Shown here: piece after piece, positions 26,448-35,957 of the stretch
How positions within the stretch are numbered: position 1 is the first letter of the stretch
How the letters are laid out: the number at the start of each line of letters is the position of its first letter
The notes under the pieces: generated by a model
Databases searched by the model: none
Told to the model about the DNA's origin: nothing
Seen by the model: the letters and a program-made list of their open reading frames with translations, nothing else
Program-made: the position numbers and the translations under genes
From: Enterobacter kobei
Lineage (GTDB): Bacteria > Pseudomonadota > Gammaproteobacteria > Enterobacterales > Enterobacteriaceae
DNA length: 64,000 bases
Direction of reading: 5' to 3'
Assembly (NCBI RefSeq): GCF_018323985.1
Contig: NZ_AP024590.1
Coordinates: 1,860,001-1,924,000 of the forward strand

Positions 26448-26482
26448 GTTATTTACCGCTTCGTTTATCAATGGTAAATAAC
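26448..26482. repeat. Inverted repeat GTTATTTACC-N15-GGTAAATAAC
   Basis: Perfect 10-bp arms 15 bases apart, about 200 bp upstream of uvrY. No T run follows, so an operator is more likely than a terminator. Confidence 0.5.
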
Positions 26483-26681
26483 TGACTGAAAAAACGCCTT
26501 TTAAATCCGATCATTCAACGCCATTTAGCGCCCTGTCTTTCCTGAAACTGTACAATTCCATTTCCACAAAGATGCCCGGAAACGCACCGGCCGCATTTTT
26601 GGATTTTAATCTTGCGCTAAAAAACGGTAATATGTGCAGAATTAACTGAAAGTAGCGTTATCCCTATTCTGGAGATTTCCT

Positions 26682-27338
26682 TTGATCAACGTCCTTCTTG
26701 TTGATGACCACGAACTGGTGCGCGCAGGGATACGACGCATTCTGGAAGATATTAAGGGTATTAAAGTTTCCGGCGAGGTTTGCTGTGGCGAAGATGCCGT
26801 TAAATGGTGTCGCGCTAATCCTGTCGACGTCGTGTTGATGGATATGAACATGCCCGGTATTGGCGGCCTTGAAGCCACGCGTAAGATCGCGCGGTCCACG
26901 GCGGATACCAAAGTGATTATGCTGACCGTGCATACTGAAAATCCGCTGCCGGCAAAAGTGATGCAGGCGGGGGCCGCTGGCTATCTCAGCAAGGGCGCAG
27001 CCCCGAAAGAGATGGTTAACGCCATTCGTTCGGTGTATGCAGGCCAACGTTATATTGCCTCAGACATTGCCCAGCAGATGGCGCTCAGTCAGATTGAGCC
27101 GGAAAAGACCGCATCCCCGTTCGCAAGTTTGTCGGAACGCGAGTTGCAGATTATGCTGATGATTACTAAAGGCCAGAAGGTGAATGAGATCTCAGAACAG
27201 CTGAATCTCAGCCCGAAGACGGTTAACAGCTATCGCTATCGAATGTTCAGTAAATTAAACATTCACGGCGATGTTGAGCTGACCCATCTGGCTATTCGAC
27301 ATGGTCTGTGTAATGCGGAGACGTTATCAAGTCAGTGA
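26682..27338 (+). CDS. uvrY: Response regulator UvrY
   Basis: A 218-residue FixJ/NarL-type regulator, partner of BarA, that activates csrB and csrC small RNAs and so controls carbon flow and motility. The receiver domain has the DDH acidic pocket, phospho-acceptor Asp in [10 protein letters not shown] and a C-terminal LuxR HTH ([15 protein letters not shown]). The start codon is TTG (26682) with GGAGA upstream; no ATG fits the conserved N-terminus [17 protein letters not shown]. It overlaps uvrC by four bases. Confidence 0.95.
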   Translation: MINVLLVDDHELVRAGIRRILEDIKGIKVSGEVCCGEDAVKWCRANPVDVVLMDMNMPGIGGLEATRKIARSTADTKVIMLTVHTENPLPAKVMQAGAAGYLSKGAAPKEMVNAIRSVYAGQRYIASDIAQQMALSQIEPEKTASPFASLSERELQIMLMITKGQKVNEISEQLNLSPKTVNSYRYRMFSKLNIHGDVELTHLAIRHGLCNAETLSSQ

Positions 27339-29167
27339 GTGATGTTTTTGAACCCAAAGCCTTCCTGAGCACGGTGACCAGCAAACCCGGCGTCTATCGT
27401 ATGTATGATGCCGGTGGAACCGTCATTTATGTCGGTAAAGCCAAAGATCTCAAGAAGCGACTGTCCAGCTATTTTCGTACCAACGTCGGCTCAAGAAAAA
27501 CCGAGACGCTGGTGGCGCAGATCCAGCAAATCGATGTCACGGTTACGCATACCGAGACCGAAGCGCTGCTGCTGGAACATAACTATATCAAGCTCTATCA
27601 GCCCCGTTACAACGTGCTGTTGCGCGATGATAAATCCTATCCCTTTATTTTCCTGAGCGGTGATACCCATCCACGGCTGGCGGTGCATCGCGGCGCGAAG
27701 CACGCGAAAGGTGAGTATTTCGGGCCGTTCCCGAACGGCCATGCGGTGCGTGAAACCCTCGCGCTGTTACAGAAAATTTTCCCTATTCGCCAGTGCGAAA
27801 ATAGCGTCTATCGCAACCGCTCGCGCCCGTGCCTGCAATATCAGATTGGTCGTTGTCTGGGACCCTGCGTGGAAGGGCTGGTCAGCGAAGAAGAGTATGC
27901 TCAGCAGGTGGAATATGTCCGGCTGTTTCTGGCGGGTAAAGACGACCAGGTGCTGAATCAGCTGATTGAGCGCATGGAAAAAGCCAGTGCGATGCTGGAC
28001 TTCGAACAGGCCGCGCGTATTCGCGATCAGATCCAGGCAGTACGACGGGTCACCGAAAAACAATTTGTGTCCAATAATGGCGACGATCTCGATGTTATCG
28101 GCGTCTCCTTTGACGCGGGTATGGCCTGTGTGCATGTGCTGTTTATCCGTCAGGGGAAAGTGCTCGGCAGCCGTAGCTACTTCCCGAAAGTGCCGGGCGG
28201 TACGGAGCTGGGCGAAGTGGTGGAAACCTTTGTCGGCCAGTTTTATTTGCAGGGTAGCCAGATGCGCACCTTGCCTTCGGAGATCCTGCTCGACTTCGAC
28301 CTCGCTGATAAAACGCTGCTGGCCGAGTCGCTGTCAGCCATTGCAGGGCGTCGCGTTAACGTTCAGACCAAACCGCGCGGCGATCGGGCGCGTTATCTGA
28401 AGCTGGCGCGGACCAATGCGGGCATCGCGCTCAGCACGAAGCTGTCGCAGCAGTCTACGATCCATCAGCGCATGGCCGCCCTGGCGACGATGCTGAAGCT
28501 GCCGGAAGTGAAGCGTATGGAATGTTTCGACATCAGCCATACCATGGGCGAGCAGACGGTGGCCTCCTGTGTGGTATTTGATGCCAATGGCCCGGTGCGC
28601 GCAGAATATCGTCGCTATAACATTACCGGCATCACGCCGGGAGATGACTATGCGGCAATGAACCAGGTGCTGCGCCGTCGTTACGGCAAGGCTATCGAAG
28701 AGAGTAAAGTGCCTGACGTCGTGCTGATTGACGGTGGTAAAGGGCAGCTTGGCCAGGCGAAGGCGGTGTTTGCCGAGCTGGACGTGACCTGGGATAAGCA
28801 TCACCCGCTGTTGTTAGGGGTGGCGAAAGGCACCGATCGTAAAGCCGGGCTTGAGACCTTATTCTTTGAACCGGAAGGCGAGGGCTTTAACCTGCCGCCT
28901 GATTCTCCGGCGCTGCACGTCATTCAGCATATTCGCGATGAGTCACACGATCATGCGATCAGCGGGCATCGAAAAAAACGGGCAAAAGTTAAAAATACCA
29001 GTACGCTTGAAACTATCGAGGGTGTAGGGCCGAAACGCCGCCAGATGTTGTTGAAGTACATGGGCGGATTGCAAGGTTTACTCAACGCCAGCGTTGAGGA
29101 AATTGCAAAAGTGCCGGGTATTTCGCAAGGCCTGGCAGAAAAGATCTACTACTCGTTGAAACATTAA
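27335..29167 (+). CDS. uvrC: Excinuclease ABC subunit C (UvrC)
   Basis: A 610-residue nuclease that makes both cuts in nucleotide excision repair. N-terminal GIY-YIG domain ([19 protein letters not shown], about 15 to 95) makes the 3' cut; a UVR motif (about 204 to 239) binds UvrB; the central RNase H-like domain makes the 5' cut; two helix-hairpin-helix motifs lie at the C-terminus ([19 protein letters not shown]). It starts with GTG inside the end of uvrY, so both are translated together. Confidence 0.96.
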   Translation: MSDVFEPKAFLSTVTSKPGVYRMYDAGGTVIYVGKAKDLKKRLSSYFRTNVGSRKTETLVAQIQQIDVTVTHTETEALLLEHNYIKLYQPRYNVLLRDDKSYPFIFLSGDTHPRLAVHRGAKHAKGEYFGPFPNGHAVRETLALLQKIFPIRQCENSVYRNRSRPCLQYQIGRCLGPCVEGLVSEEEYAQQVEYVRLFLAGKDDQVLNQLIERMEKASAMLDFEQAARIRDQIQAVRRVTEKQFVSNNGDDLDVIGVSFDAGMACVHVLFIRQGKVLGSRSYFPKVPGGTELGEVVETFVGQFYLQGSQMRTLPSEILLDFDLADKTLLAESLSAIAGRRVNVQTKPRGDRARYLKLARTNAGIALSTKLSQQSTIHQRMAALATMLKLPEVKRMECFDISHTMGEQTVASCVVFDANGPVRAEYRRYNITGITPGDDYAAMNQVLRRRYGKAIEESKVPDVVLIDGGKGQLGQAKAVFAELDVTWDKHHPLLLGVAKGTDRKAGLETLFFEPEGEGFNLPPDSPALHVIQHIRDESHDHAISGHRKKRAKVKNTSTLETIEGVGPKRRQMLLKYMGGLQGLLNASVEEIAKVPGISQGLAEKIYYSLKH

Positions 29168-29224
29168 GGGCTATGTAGCAACATAGAGCTAATTTTTACT
29201 GACAACAGACAGTTACCCGTCACT

Positions 29225-29773
29225 ATGCGATTTAATATCCCGACGTTACTAACGCTTTTTCGTGTCATTTTGATCCCGTTCTTCGTAGTGGCATTTTATC
29301 TGCCGTTCGTCTGGGCTCCTTTTGCATGTGCGCTGATCTTTTGCTTTGCAGCGATCACGGACTGGTTTGACGGTTTTCTGGCGCGGCGCTGGAACCAGAG
29401 CACGCGTTTTGGCGCGTTTCTCGATCCGGTAGCCGACAAAGTGCTGGTGGCAATCGCGATGGTGCTGGTGGTACAGCACTATCACGTATGGTGGGTAACC
29501 TTACCGGCAGCCACCATGATTGCGCGTGAGATCATCATCTCTGCGCTGCGTGAATGGATGGCGGAAATGGGCAAGCGCAGCAGCGTGGCGGTGTCCTGGA
29601 TCGGTAAAGTAAAAACCACAGCGCAGATGGTGGCGCTGGTGGGATTGCTGTGGCGTCCTAACCAGATCACGGAATATGCTGCCGTGGGGCTGCTGTTTGT
29701 GGCGGCGGTGCTGACGCTGTGGTCGATGCTGCAATATTTAAACGCCGCGCGCGGCGATTTGCTTGAACCGTGA
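29225..29773 (+). CDS. pgsA: Phosphatidylglycerophosphate synthase PgsA
   Basis: A 182-residue inner membrane CDP-alcohol phosphatidyltransferase that joins CDP-diacylglycerol and glycerol 3-phosphate, the first committed step to phosphatidylglycerol and cardiolipin. The family motif DG-x2-AR-x8-G-x3-D-x3-D is seen in [12 protein letters not shown] through [11 protein letters not shown]. Four membrane helices. The order uvrY-uvrC-pgsA-glyW is as in E. coli. Confidence 0.96.
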   Translation: MRFNIPTLLTLFRVILIPFFVVAFYLPFVWAPFACALIFCFAAITDWFDGFLARRWNQSTRFGAFLDPVADKVLVAIAMVLVVQHYHVWWVTLPAATMIAREIIISALREWMAEMGKRSSVAVSWIGKVKTTAQMVALVGLLWRPNQITEYAAVGLLFVAAVLTLWSMLQYLNAARGDLLEP

Positions 29774-29924
29774 TCGTTTCGCCGTAAATTTCAGCAAACG
29801 ATCCTGAGTTTGAAAAAATATCGTTGACTCAGTGCGTCAGGTAAGTAGAATGCATCGCATCAGACGGCGGCACTGCTTGCCAGAAGATAGTAAAATCAAG
29901 TGATTAGCTTAATCACACGATATT

Positions 29925-30000
<76 letters not shown>

Positions 30001-30051
30001 GTTAATTGCATCGGCACATTGCGGATGCAGGTTGAAAGACCTGAAGATTTT

Positions 30052-30125
30052 GGCGCGTTAGCAAAGCGGTTATGTAGCGGATTGCAAATCCGTCTAGTCC
30101 GGTTCGACTCCGGAACGCGCCTCCA
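30052..30125 (+). tRNA. cysT: tRNA-Cys (GCA)
   Basis: 74 nt with encoded CCA. Acceptor GGCGCGT pairs with ACGCGCC; anticodon GCA at 30084 to 30086. Confidence 0.97.
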
Positions 30126-30137
30126 ATTTCTTCCCGA

Positions 30138-30223
30138 GCCCGGATGGTGAAATCGGTAGACACAAGGGATTTAAAATCCCTCGGCTTATGGCTGTGCGGG
30201 TTCAAGTCCCGCTCCGGGTACCA
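30138..30223 (+). tRNA. leuZ: tRNA-Leu (TAA), integration site of the element
   Basis: 86 nt with long variable arm and encoded CCA; anticodon TAA at 30172 to 30174. The last 56 nt (from the anticodon arm) are part of a 123-bp repeat found again at 35958, so the mobile element integrated here and kept the gene whole at the left junction. Confidence 0.96.
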
Positions 30224-30290
30224 TGGGAAACCTCGAATAAAATCAATGATAAGCAGTGTCGTGTAAGCCACCTTCGGGTGGTTTTTTTAT
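30168..30290 (+). repeat. attL-side 123-bp direct repeat
   Basis: Starts in the anticodon arm of leuZ and runs through the tRNA terminator to TTTTTTTAT. Identical to 35958 to 36080. Confidence 0.93.
30268..30288 (+). terminator. Terminator of the glyW-cysT-leuZ cluster
   Basis: CCACC-TTCG-GGTGG stem-loop followed by seven T residues. A second copy lies in the right att repeat (36058 to 36078). Confidence 0.9.
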
Positions 30291-30304
30291 ACCTGCTTTT
30301 CAGC

Positions 30305-30325
30305 TTCGCCATTGTTTCGCCATTG
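30305..30325. repeat. Two tandem TTCGCCATTG sites, probable integrase arm sites (left)
   Basis: The 10-mer occurs at 30305 and 30316, one helical turn apart, just inside the left repeat. The same 10-mer occurs near the right end at 35845 and, inverted, at 35908. Confidence 0.55.
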
Positions 30326-30346
30326 GGTGGTCGAAAAGAGGGGGTG

Positions 30347-30961
30347 TTATTGCCCCCCAACCACCGGCACGATAGCGATTTTGCGATCGTATTTCGCAGT
30401 TTGCGACACGTTCTTGTGACCTGATATTTTCTGTTTATCGTTTAACGAGCCTTCAAGATCAGATATGCCCTTCGCTTTCAAATCGTGAAACGTAAACTGG
30501 AAATCAAGCTCAGGATGTTTTTCAGCAGCCAATTTTTTGGCTTTCATCCATTGGGCGTTAAATGCATCACGGGTATATCGAGCCCCGGATCTTTGATGTA
30601 GCAAATAAATGCTCACCATGCCTGGATTGACCGGCATTTTGTTAGCCATCTCCACAGCTGCGTGAAGGCGATCTGTCCAGGCCTTAATCTGGGTTACTGC
30701 CGTCTTGCTTTGCTGAATAAGGATGCCCTGTTCAGTCAACTGACTCTTCTTAAGTTCAAGAATATCGCCCTGGCGAGCACAGCATAGATATGCGAGTTCC
30801 ATCGCCACTTTTACCACCTCAGGCGATACTTCGTACAACGAAGCATATTCGTGATCCGTTATATAGCGAGTTCGCGCACTCTCTTTAAACTGCTTTACCC
30901 CTTTACAGGGATTCATCTTCACTTTGCCTCGTTCATAAGCCCACCGAAAGACGCGGGACAT
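30347..30961 (-). pseudogene. Tyrosine integrase, C-terminal part only
   Basis: The 204-residue frame holds the catalytic half of a phage integrase: Arg in CCARQGD, FTFHDLKAKG (His box; Lys-type variant seen in this subfamily), SGHKN and the Tyr nucleophile in AKYDRK. Full-length relatives have about 330 to 390 residues with arm- and core-binding domains, which are missing here. A stop lies five codons upstream of the first Met, at the junction with the umuC fragment. It reads towards leuZ, as integrases of tRNA elements do. Confidence 0.82.
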
Positions 30962-31535
30962 GAAAGCTTTTCCCTATTGGCCTGCACCCTGCTTTTTACC
31001 CCCCGTTTACAGCCGTAGTTTTGGTGAGCGCATCAACGACTATGAAGAAATGCGCCAGGCAATTTGTTCTTATGCGGCCCGGGCAGCGGAAAAGCTGCGC
31101 TGTGAACGCCAGTACTGCCGGTATATTTCCGCATTCGTGAAAACGTCGCCCTTTGCGCTGAACGAGCCTTACTACAGCAACAACGCTGGCACGAAACTGC
31201 TCACACCGACGCAGGACACCCGCGACATTATCGCGGCGGCCACGCGCTGCCTGGATGCAATATGGCGCGATGGTCACCGGTACCAGAAAGCGGGGATCAT
31301 GCTGGGTGACTTTTTCAGCCAGGGCGTGGCGCAACTCAATCTGTTCGATGACAATGCGCCGCGGGCCGACAGCGACGCGCTGATGACACTGATGGACAGG
31401 CTCAACAAACAGGGCAGGGGCACGCTGTATTTTGCCGGACAGGGCGTCCAGCCAGCATGGCAGATGAAGAGGGAAATGCTGTCTCCATGCTATACGACGC
31501 GGTGGTCGGATATGCCAGTTGTGCGAGCTGGTTAA
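30960..31535 (+). pseudogene. umuC: UmuC-like DNA polymerase V subunit, C-terminal part only
   Basis: From about codon 18 (SRSFGERINDYEEMRQAI) the 191-residue frame matches the last 180 or so residues of E. coli UmuC, including LGDFFSQGVAQLNLF and the end MKREMLSPCYTTRWSD. The polymerase palm with its catalytic acidic residues is absent. The first 17 codons are junction sequence. It meets the truncated integrase head to head, which shows that a deletion or rearrangement removed the 5' halves of both genes. Confidence 0.85.
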
Positions 31536-31782
31536 ATAAGCAAGAAAGAGATAATTATCATCATGTGATAAGAAACGGCTCTTCAATCTCGGGCTTTTGT
31601 TCTGCGATGAAAGACAAATCGATGTAACTAACGTTGATATTCTATAACCAGCGGTGATACTGCTTCTTCAATTATGTATATTGGTTACTTAATATCGATT
31701 ATTGCAAATTGATTAGCCTTGATATGTTTTGTACAAACTTTTCGGTTATAGTGAAAGTCGGATAGAATTAGGGAAAAAATGA
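31536..31782. other. AT-rich leader of the SIR2-domain gene
   Basis: About 250 bases with no gene. It should contain the promoter of the SIR2-domain gene; a TATAGT -10-like element lies near 31747. No clear operator. Confidence 0.4.
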
Positions 31783-32286
31783 ATGCAATTTATAACAAAT
31801 GGCCCTGACATCCCTGAGTCTCTATTGCAGGCTCATGAGGAAGGTCGAGTTGTATTTTTCTGTGGCGCGGGTATTTCATATCCGGCTCGCCTACCAGGCT
31901 TCAAAGGTTTAGTTGAGGAAATTTACCGACTAAACGGAACAGAACCTACAGATATTGAACAGGCTGCATTCAAACGTGGGCAGTATGATGCCACGTTGGA
32001 TCTTTTAGAGCGGCGTTTGCCCGGTCAGAGACTTGACGTTCGCTCCGCTCTTGTCAGTGCATTGAAACCAAACACTCGCATCAAAGGTGCCGTAGACACG
32101 CAGGCAGCTCTGTTATGTCTGGCACGTAATAGTCAAGGATTATTAAAACTAGTAACGACGAACTTTGACCGTACTTTTCACGTAGCCGCTAGACGTACTC
32201 GACAGGCTTTCAAAGAATATTCCTCCCCTATGTTACCTATCCCAAAAATAGCCGGTGGGATGGACTGGTATTTTTGCATGGGCTGA
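31783..32286 (+). CDS. SIR2-family defence-type protein, N-terminal piece (frame-shifted)
   Basis: This 167-residue frame holds the first half of a SIR2 NAD-binding fold: VVFFCGAGISYPARLPGF carries the GAG-x-S motif, and LVTTNFDRTF the T-x-N-x-D motif. Bacterial SIR2-domain defence proteins (DSR, Thoeris ThsA, SIR2-HerA) use this fold to destroy NAD+ on infection. The frame runs out at TGA just after a CCCAAAAA run (32241 to 32248); the second half of the fold continues at once in the -1 frame (next feature). It is either broken by a lost A or joined by -1 frameshifting. No zinc-binding Cys cluster of histone-type sirtuins is seen. Confidence 0.75.
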   Translation: MQFITNGPDIPESLLQAHEEGRVVFFCGAGISYPARLPGFKGLVEEIYRLNGTEPTDIEQAAFKRGQYDATLDLLERRLPGQRLDVRSALVSALKPNTRIKGAVDTQAALLCLARNSQGLLKLVTTNFDRTFHVAARRTRQAFKEYSSPMLPIPKIAGGMDWYFCMG

Positions 32287-35200
32287 TACCCGATAAGCCG
32301 GATGAAACATCGCTGAACCGGCTGGTTGTGACCAGTGGTGATTTCGGGTTGGCATACCTGACTGAACGTTGGGCTGCTCGCTTTGTAAGTGAGTTGTTCC
32401 GTAACTATGTAGTTTGTTTTGTGGGGTATAGCATAAATGACCCTGTTTTGCGCTACATGATGGATGCTTTAGCTGCTGACCGTATGTTGGGTGAAATCAC
32501 GCCACAGGCATGGGCTCTTGGTGATTGCGAACCCGGCCAGGAAGAGCAAAAAACTATAGAGTGGGAAGCTAAAGGTGTTACTCCTGTTCTCTATAATGTA
32601 CACGCTGGTGGCAAACCCCACTCGGCCTTACATAAAACCCTGCATGCATGGGCAGATACATATCGTGATGGCGTTCAGGGAAAAAAAGCTATAGTTGTCA
32701 AATATGCCCCCGCGAGACCGCAAGACACGACAAGGCAGGACAATTTTGTCGGGCGGATGCTGTGGGCATTATCCGATAAATCAGGATTACCTGCGAAAAG
32801 CTTCGCGGATTTTGATCCCGTACCCTCACTGGACTGGTTGATAGAGACATTCAGCCTTGAGAATTTTGGGCATGAAGATTTAGCTCGTTTTGGTGTAATG
32901 GCTCAGGAAGATGTTGATACGAGTCTTCGTTTTAGTCTGATCCGACGTCCTGCGCCATACTCAAGTGCACCATATATGTGCATAGTTTCATTGGGTTCTA
33001 ACGATAGCAAATGGGATTATGTGATGACTCATATCTCCCGTTGGCTAATACGTCATTTGGATGATCCCCGGTTGATTATCTGGATAGCTGAACGAGGAGG
33101 ACGGCTCCATGAACAATTTAAAAGGCTAATTGAAGGTAGATTAGACGAGCTTGCTACAATGGGGCAAAAAGGGAAGATTGCTGAACTGAATGAAATTCGC
33201 TTAAATGCCTCTAAGGCTGTCCCTGGCCCCCATATGCGTACATTATGGAGTATTCTACTCAGTGGACGCTTAAAATCACCACTACATAATTATGACCTTT
33301 ATCCCTGGTTTAAACGATTTCAAAGAGAAGGTTTGACCACTACAATGCGTTTGCAATTACGTGAATTGCTTTCGCCAAAAATTTTATTGCGAAAGCCCAT
33401 CCGTTGGGATTATGACATAATCGATTCTAGTGAATTTATTAGCATTAGAAATTTAGCTGACTGGGAACTTGTACTCGCCGTGGACCATGTACATTCCACT
33501 CTGGATGTAATGAAGAACGACAACTCGGATATAGCATTACCTATTCTACTAAACGATTTTCAACAGCTTTTACTAGATGCCATGGATTTGTTGAATGAGC
33601 TTGGGGAGGCAGAGGAATTTAAAGATCGTTCGTACTGGGATCTACCATCCATTGTCCCACACTGGCAGAATCGTGGATATCATGACTGGGTAGTCTTGAT
33701 TGAGCTATTACGGGATTCATGGCTCGCAGTATGCAGCTCTGACATCTTTCGCGCGGCTAAAATTGCACAAGGATGGGTTGAGTTTCCTTACCCTGTTTTT
33801 AAGCGACTTGCTCTGTTTGCTGCCAGCTATGATAACTGTATCTCTTGCGAAGAGTGGGTTAGTTGGTTGTTGAGCGATGATTCTTGGTGGCTATGGTGTG
33901 TTGAGACCAAACGGGAAGTCAACAGGTTATTTGTGTTGCAGGGTAGACATTTGAGCGGACTAGAGCAGGAAAGCCTTGAGGCCGCAATCCTCGTAGGACC
34001 ACCACGCAGGATGTATCGCAGTGATCTTGAGGATGAAGCATGGCAATCGCTTATAGAGCGTTCTATTTGGTTGCATCTGGCTAAATTAGAATCCTCGGGC
34101 TTGGTTTTAGGTGAAGTGGCAACTGCGAAACTGTCTGAAATATCAAAGAAATATCCAAGATGGAAGCTGGCAGATAATGAGCGTGACGAGTTTTCTCACT
34201 GGATGAGCGGTACAGGTGATCCGGATTATGAGGACTCCAGAGAAATTGAACTTGCTCCCCGAAATCGACAGGAGTTAGTTAAATGGCTCGAAAAACCAGT
34301 ACCTGAACACAGGCCTATGTACGAAGATACTTGGCGAGATGTATGCCGTACACGATTCTTCCATAGTGCATATGCCCTATGTAATCTGGCAAAAAGTGAT
34401 ATATGGCCCATTGAGCGATGGCGTGTGGCTTTACAGGTTTGGGCAGATGATGGCCTAGTGTTACGTTCGTGGCATTATTTAGCATCAGTAGTGCAGTCAA
34501 TGCCTGAACATTATGTTAAGGAGATAATCCATAGTGTCTCATGGTGGATGGAGAAAGTTTCTAAGGTTATAAAGACACATGTAGATATAATTATTGATCT
34601 CTGCCAAACAGTAATGGCATTACCACTTGAAATTGGTACCGATGCGAATATTATAATCAAGGGAAAGAAATCATATAGTCCAGTAGATGCAGCGATAAAT
34701 CACCCTGTTGGGCATATCACTCAGGTATTACTCAACCTTTGGTTTAAGCAAAACCCAAATGATAATGAACAACTTCCTGAATATCTCAAACCTATATTTA
34801 GTGAGTTATGTAATCCTAGCATCGAAAGGTTCATACATGGTCGAGTGCTCCTCAGTTCACAACTTATTGCACTATTTCGTGTAGACCGAAATTGGACAGA
34901 ACAATATCTTTTACCATTTTTGAAATGGGACAATCCCTTTGAGGCAAAATCTGTTTGGGAAGGCTTTCTCTGGTCGCCTCGCCTTTACCAGCCACTTATG
35001 ACAGTCATCAAATCACATGTCCTAGAAACTGCAAAACGCTATAAAGAACTCGGCGATCACAGCCAGCAATATGCTACTTTCTTAACCTACGCTGCATTAG
35101 ACCCAACAATAGATTATACGACTGAAGAATTTCGTGCTGCTTTTGGTGCTCTGCCACCAGATGGTCTTGAAAAATGTGCTCTAGCTTTATATCAAGCCCA

Positions 35201-35618
35201 AGACGGTGCGGGTGACAAGAGAGAGGAATATTGGAGAAATAGAGTAAGGCCATTGTGGAGACATATCTGGCCAAAATCCCGCGATCTTGTCAATTCGCAA
35301 GTAACTATTTCACTAGCCCGGTTAATCCTTGCTACCGGTGACGAATTTCCTAATGCTTTAAGCGACATACAAAATTGGTTGAAACCTGTAGAACATCCAG
35401 ACTATATCGTACACCATATGCAGAACTCGGGTTTGTGCAAGCGTTTTCCAGTCGAAGCAACAACGCTACTTGGTCGCATTACTGATAATGAGAAACAGCA
35501 GTGGTTATCAGATGAGTTTGGGGTATGCCTGAATGATATAATCCAGGCTGAACCACGGCTTGAGAAAGATGCACAATATTTACGACTAAGAGATTATTAC
35601 AGGAGGAACAGTGCCTAA
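32274..35618 (+). CDS. SIR2-family defence-type protein, rest of SIR2 fold plus long helical domain
   Basis: The frame is open upstream of the TTG at 32274: codons from 32241 read PKNSRWDGLVFLHGL, the natural continuation of the N-terminal piece. SLNRLVVTSGDFGLAYLT and VCFVGYSINDPVLRYMM complete the SIR2 domain. The remaining 950 residues or so are helical, Trp-rich and without a named motif that I recognise, as in large single-protein sirtuin defence proteins (DSR type), where this part senses the phage and holds the enzyme off. Together both pieces would give about 1,280 residues. The gene is AT-rich and is the only substantial cargo of the leuZ element. Confidence 0.75.
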   Translation: MHGLIPDKPDETSLNRLVVTSGDFGLAYLTERWAARFVSELFRNYVVCFVGYSINDPVLRYMMDALAADRMLGEITPQAWALGDCEPGQEEQKTIEWEAKGVTPVLYNVHAGGKPHSALHKTLHAWADTYRDGVQGKKAIVVKYAPARPQDTTRQDNFVGRMLWALSDKSGLPAKSFADFDPVPSLDWLIETFSLENFGHEDLARFGVMAQEDVDTSLRFSLIRRPAPYSSAPYMCIVSLGSNDSKWDYVMTHISRWLIRHLDDPRLIIWIAERGGRLHEQFKRLIEGRLDELATMGQKGKIAELNEIRLNASKAVPGPHMRTLWSILLSGRLKSPLHNYDLYPWFKRFQREGLTTTMRLQLRELLSPKILLRKPIRWDYDIIDSSEFISIRNLADWELVLAVDHVHSTLDVMKNDNSDIALPILLNDFQQLLLDAMDLLNELGEAEEFKDRSYWDLPSIVPHWQNRGYHDWVVLIELLRDSWLAVCSSDIFRAAKIAQGWVEFPYPVFKRLALFAASYDNCISCEEWVSWLLSDDSWWLWCVETKREVNRLFVLQGRHLSGLEQESLEAAILVGPPRRMYRSDLEDEAWQSLIERSIWLHLAKLESSGLVLGEVATAKLSEISKKYPRWKLADNERDEFSHWMSGTGDPDYEDSREIELAPRNRQELVKWLEKPVPEHRPMYEDTWRDVCRTRFFHSAYALCNLAKSDIWPIERWRVALQVWADDGLVLRSWHYLASVVQSMPEHYVKEIIHSVSWWMEKVSKVIKTHVDIIIDLCQTVMALPLEIGTDANIIIKGKKSYSPVDAAINHPVGHITQVLLNLWFKQNPNDNEQLPEYLKPIFSELCNPSIERFIHGRVLLSSQLIALFRVDRNWTEQYLLPFLKWDNPFEAKSVWEGFLWSPRLYQPLMTVIKSHVLETAKRYKELGDHSQQYATFLTYAALDPTIDYTTEEFRAAFGALPPDGLEKCALALYQAQDGAGDKREEYWRNRVRPLWRHIWPKSRDLVNSQVTISLARLILATGDEFPNALSDIQNWLKPVEHPDYIVHHMQNSGLCKRFPVEATTLLGRITDNEKQQWLSDEFGVCLNDIIQAEPRLEKDAQYLRLRDYYRRNSA

Positions 35619-35957
35619 TAAATAATCGATAAATAAACAAGACTTACAGCCGCTATTACCTGGTTAACTGTAGCGGTTACATATGCGATATTGCAAATTA
35701 AAATAGCTCATTGACAAGTGGTTAGGCTGTAAAATGATAATGAAAAAGTTGAAAGAAAATTCCTTATTGATAATTTCAATGCGATCAAAAGAGATAAGTT
35801 AAAAAATAAAATTATTATTTGAGCGTTTGAAGTTCGGTAAACCCTTCGCCATTGTAAATATCTGAGCGTTACAAGTTTTTGAATTAATTTACGAAAAAAA
35901 TATTAAACAATGGCGAAAAAATCAAGTAAAAGGTTGTTATTAAAACAAAATACGCCT
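35619..35957. other. AT-rich tail of the leuZ element
   Basis: About 340 bases without a gene. It holds a hairpin-like CCGCTA/TAGCGG pair shortly after the SIR2 gene (35653 to 35677 region) and two arm-type 10-mers near the right repeat. Nothing else is convincing. Confidence 0.55.
35845..35917. repeat. Right-end TTCGCCATTG sites (one direct, one inverted)
   Basis: The 10-mer is at 35845 to 35854 and as CAATGGCGAA at 35908 to 35917. With the two left copies this makes four sites around the element, the layout of integrase arm sites. Confidence 0.5.

Larger units (their letters stand above)
26228..26681. other. Regulatory gap between yecF and uvrY with two inverted repeats
   Basis: About 450 bases without a gene. 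It holds the divergent promoters of yecF and uvrY. Two perfect inverted repeats are present, at 26346 to 26372 and 26448 to 26482. The stretch is AT-rich with several possible -10 elements; none is decisive. Confidence 0.6.

Noticed and set aside
32274..35618. The second SIR2 frame as an independent gene starting at TTG
   Set aside because: Its first residues are mid-domain, the frame is open upstream with a perfect continuation of the SIR2 fold, and no good ribosome site precedes the TTG.
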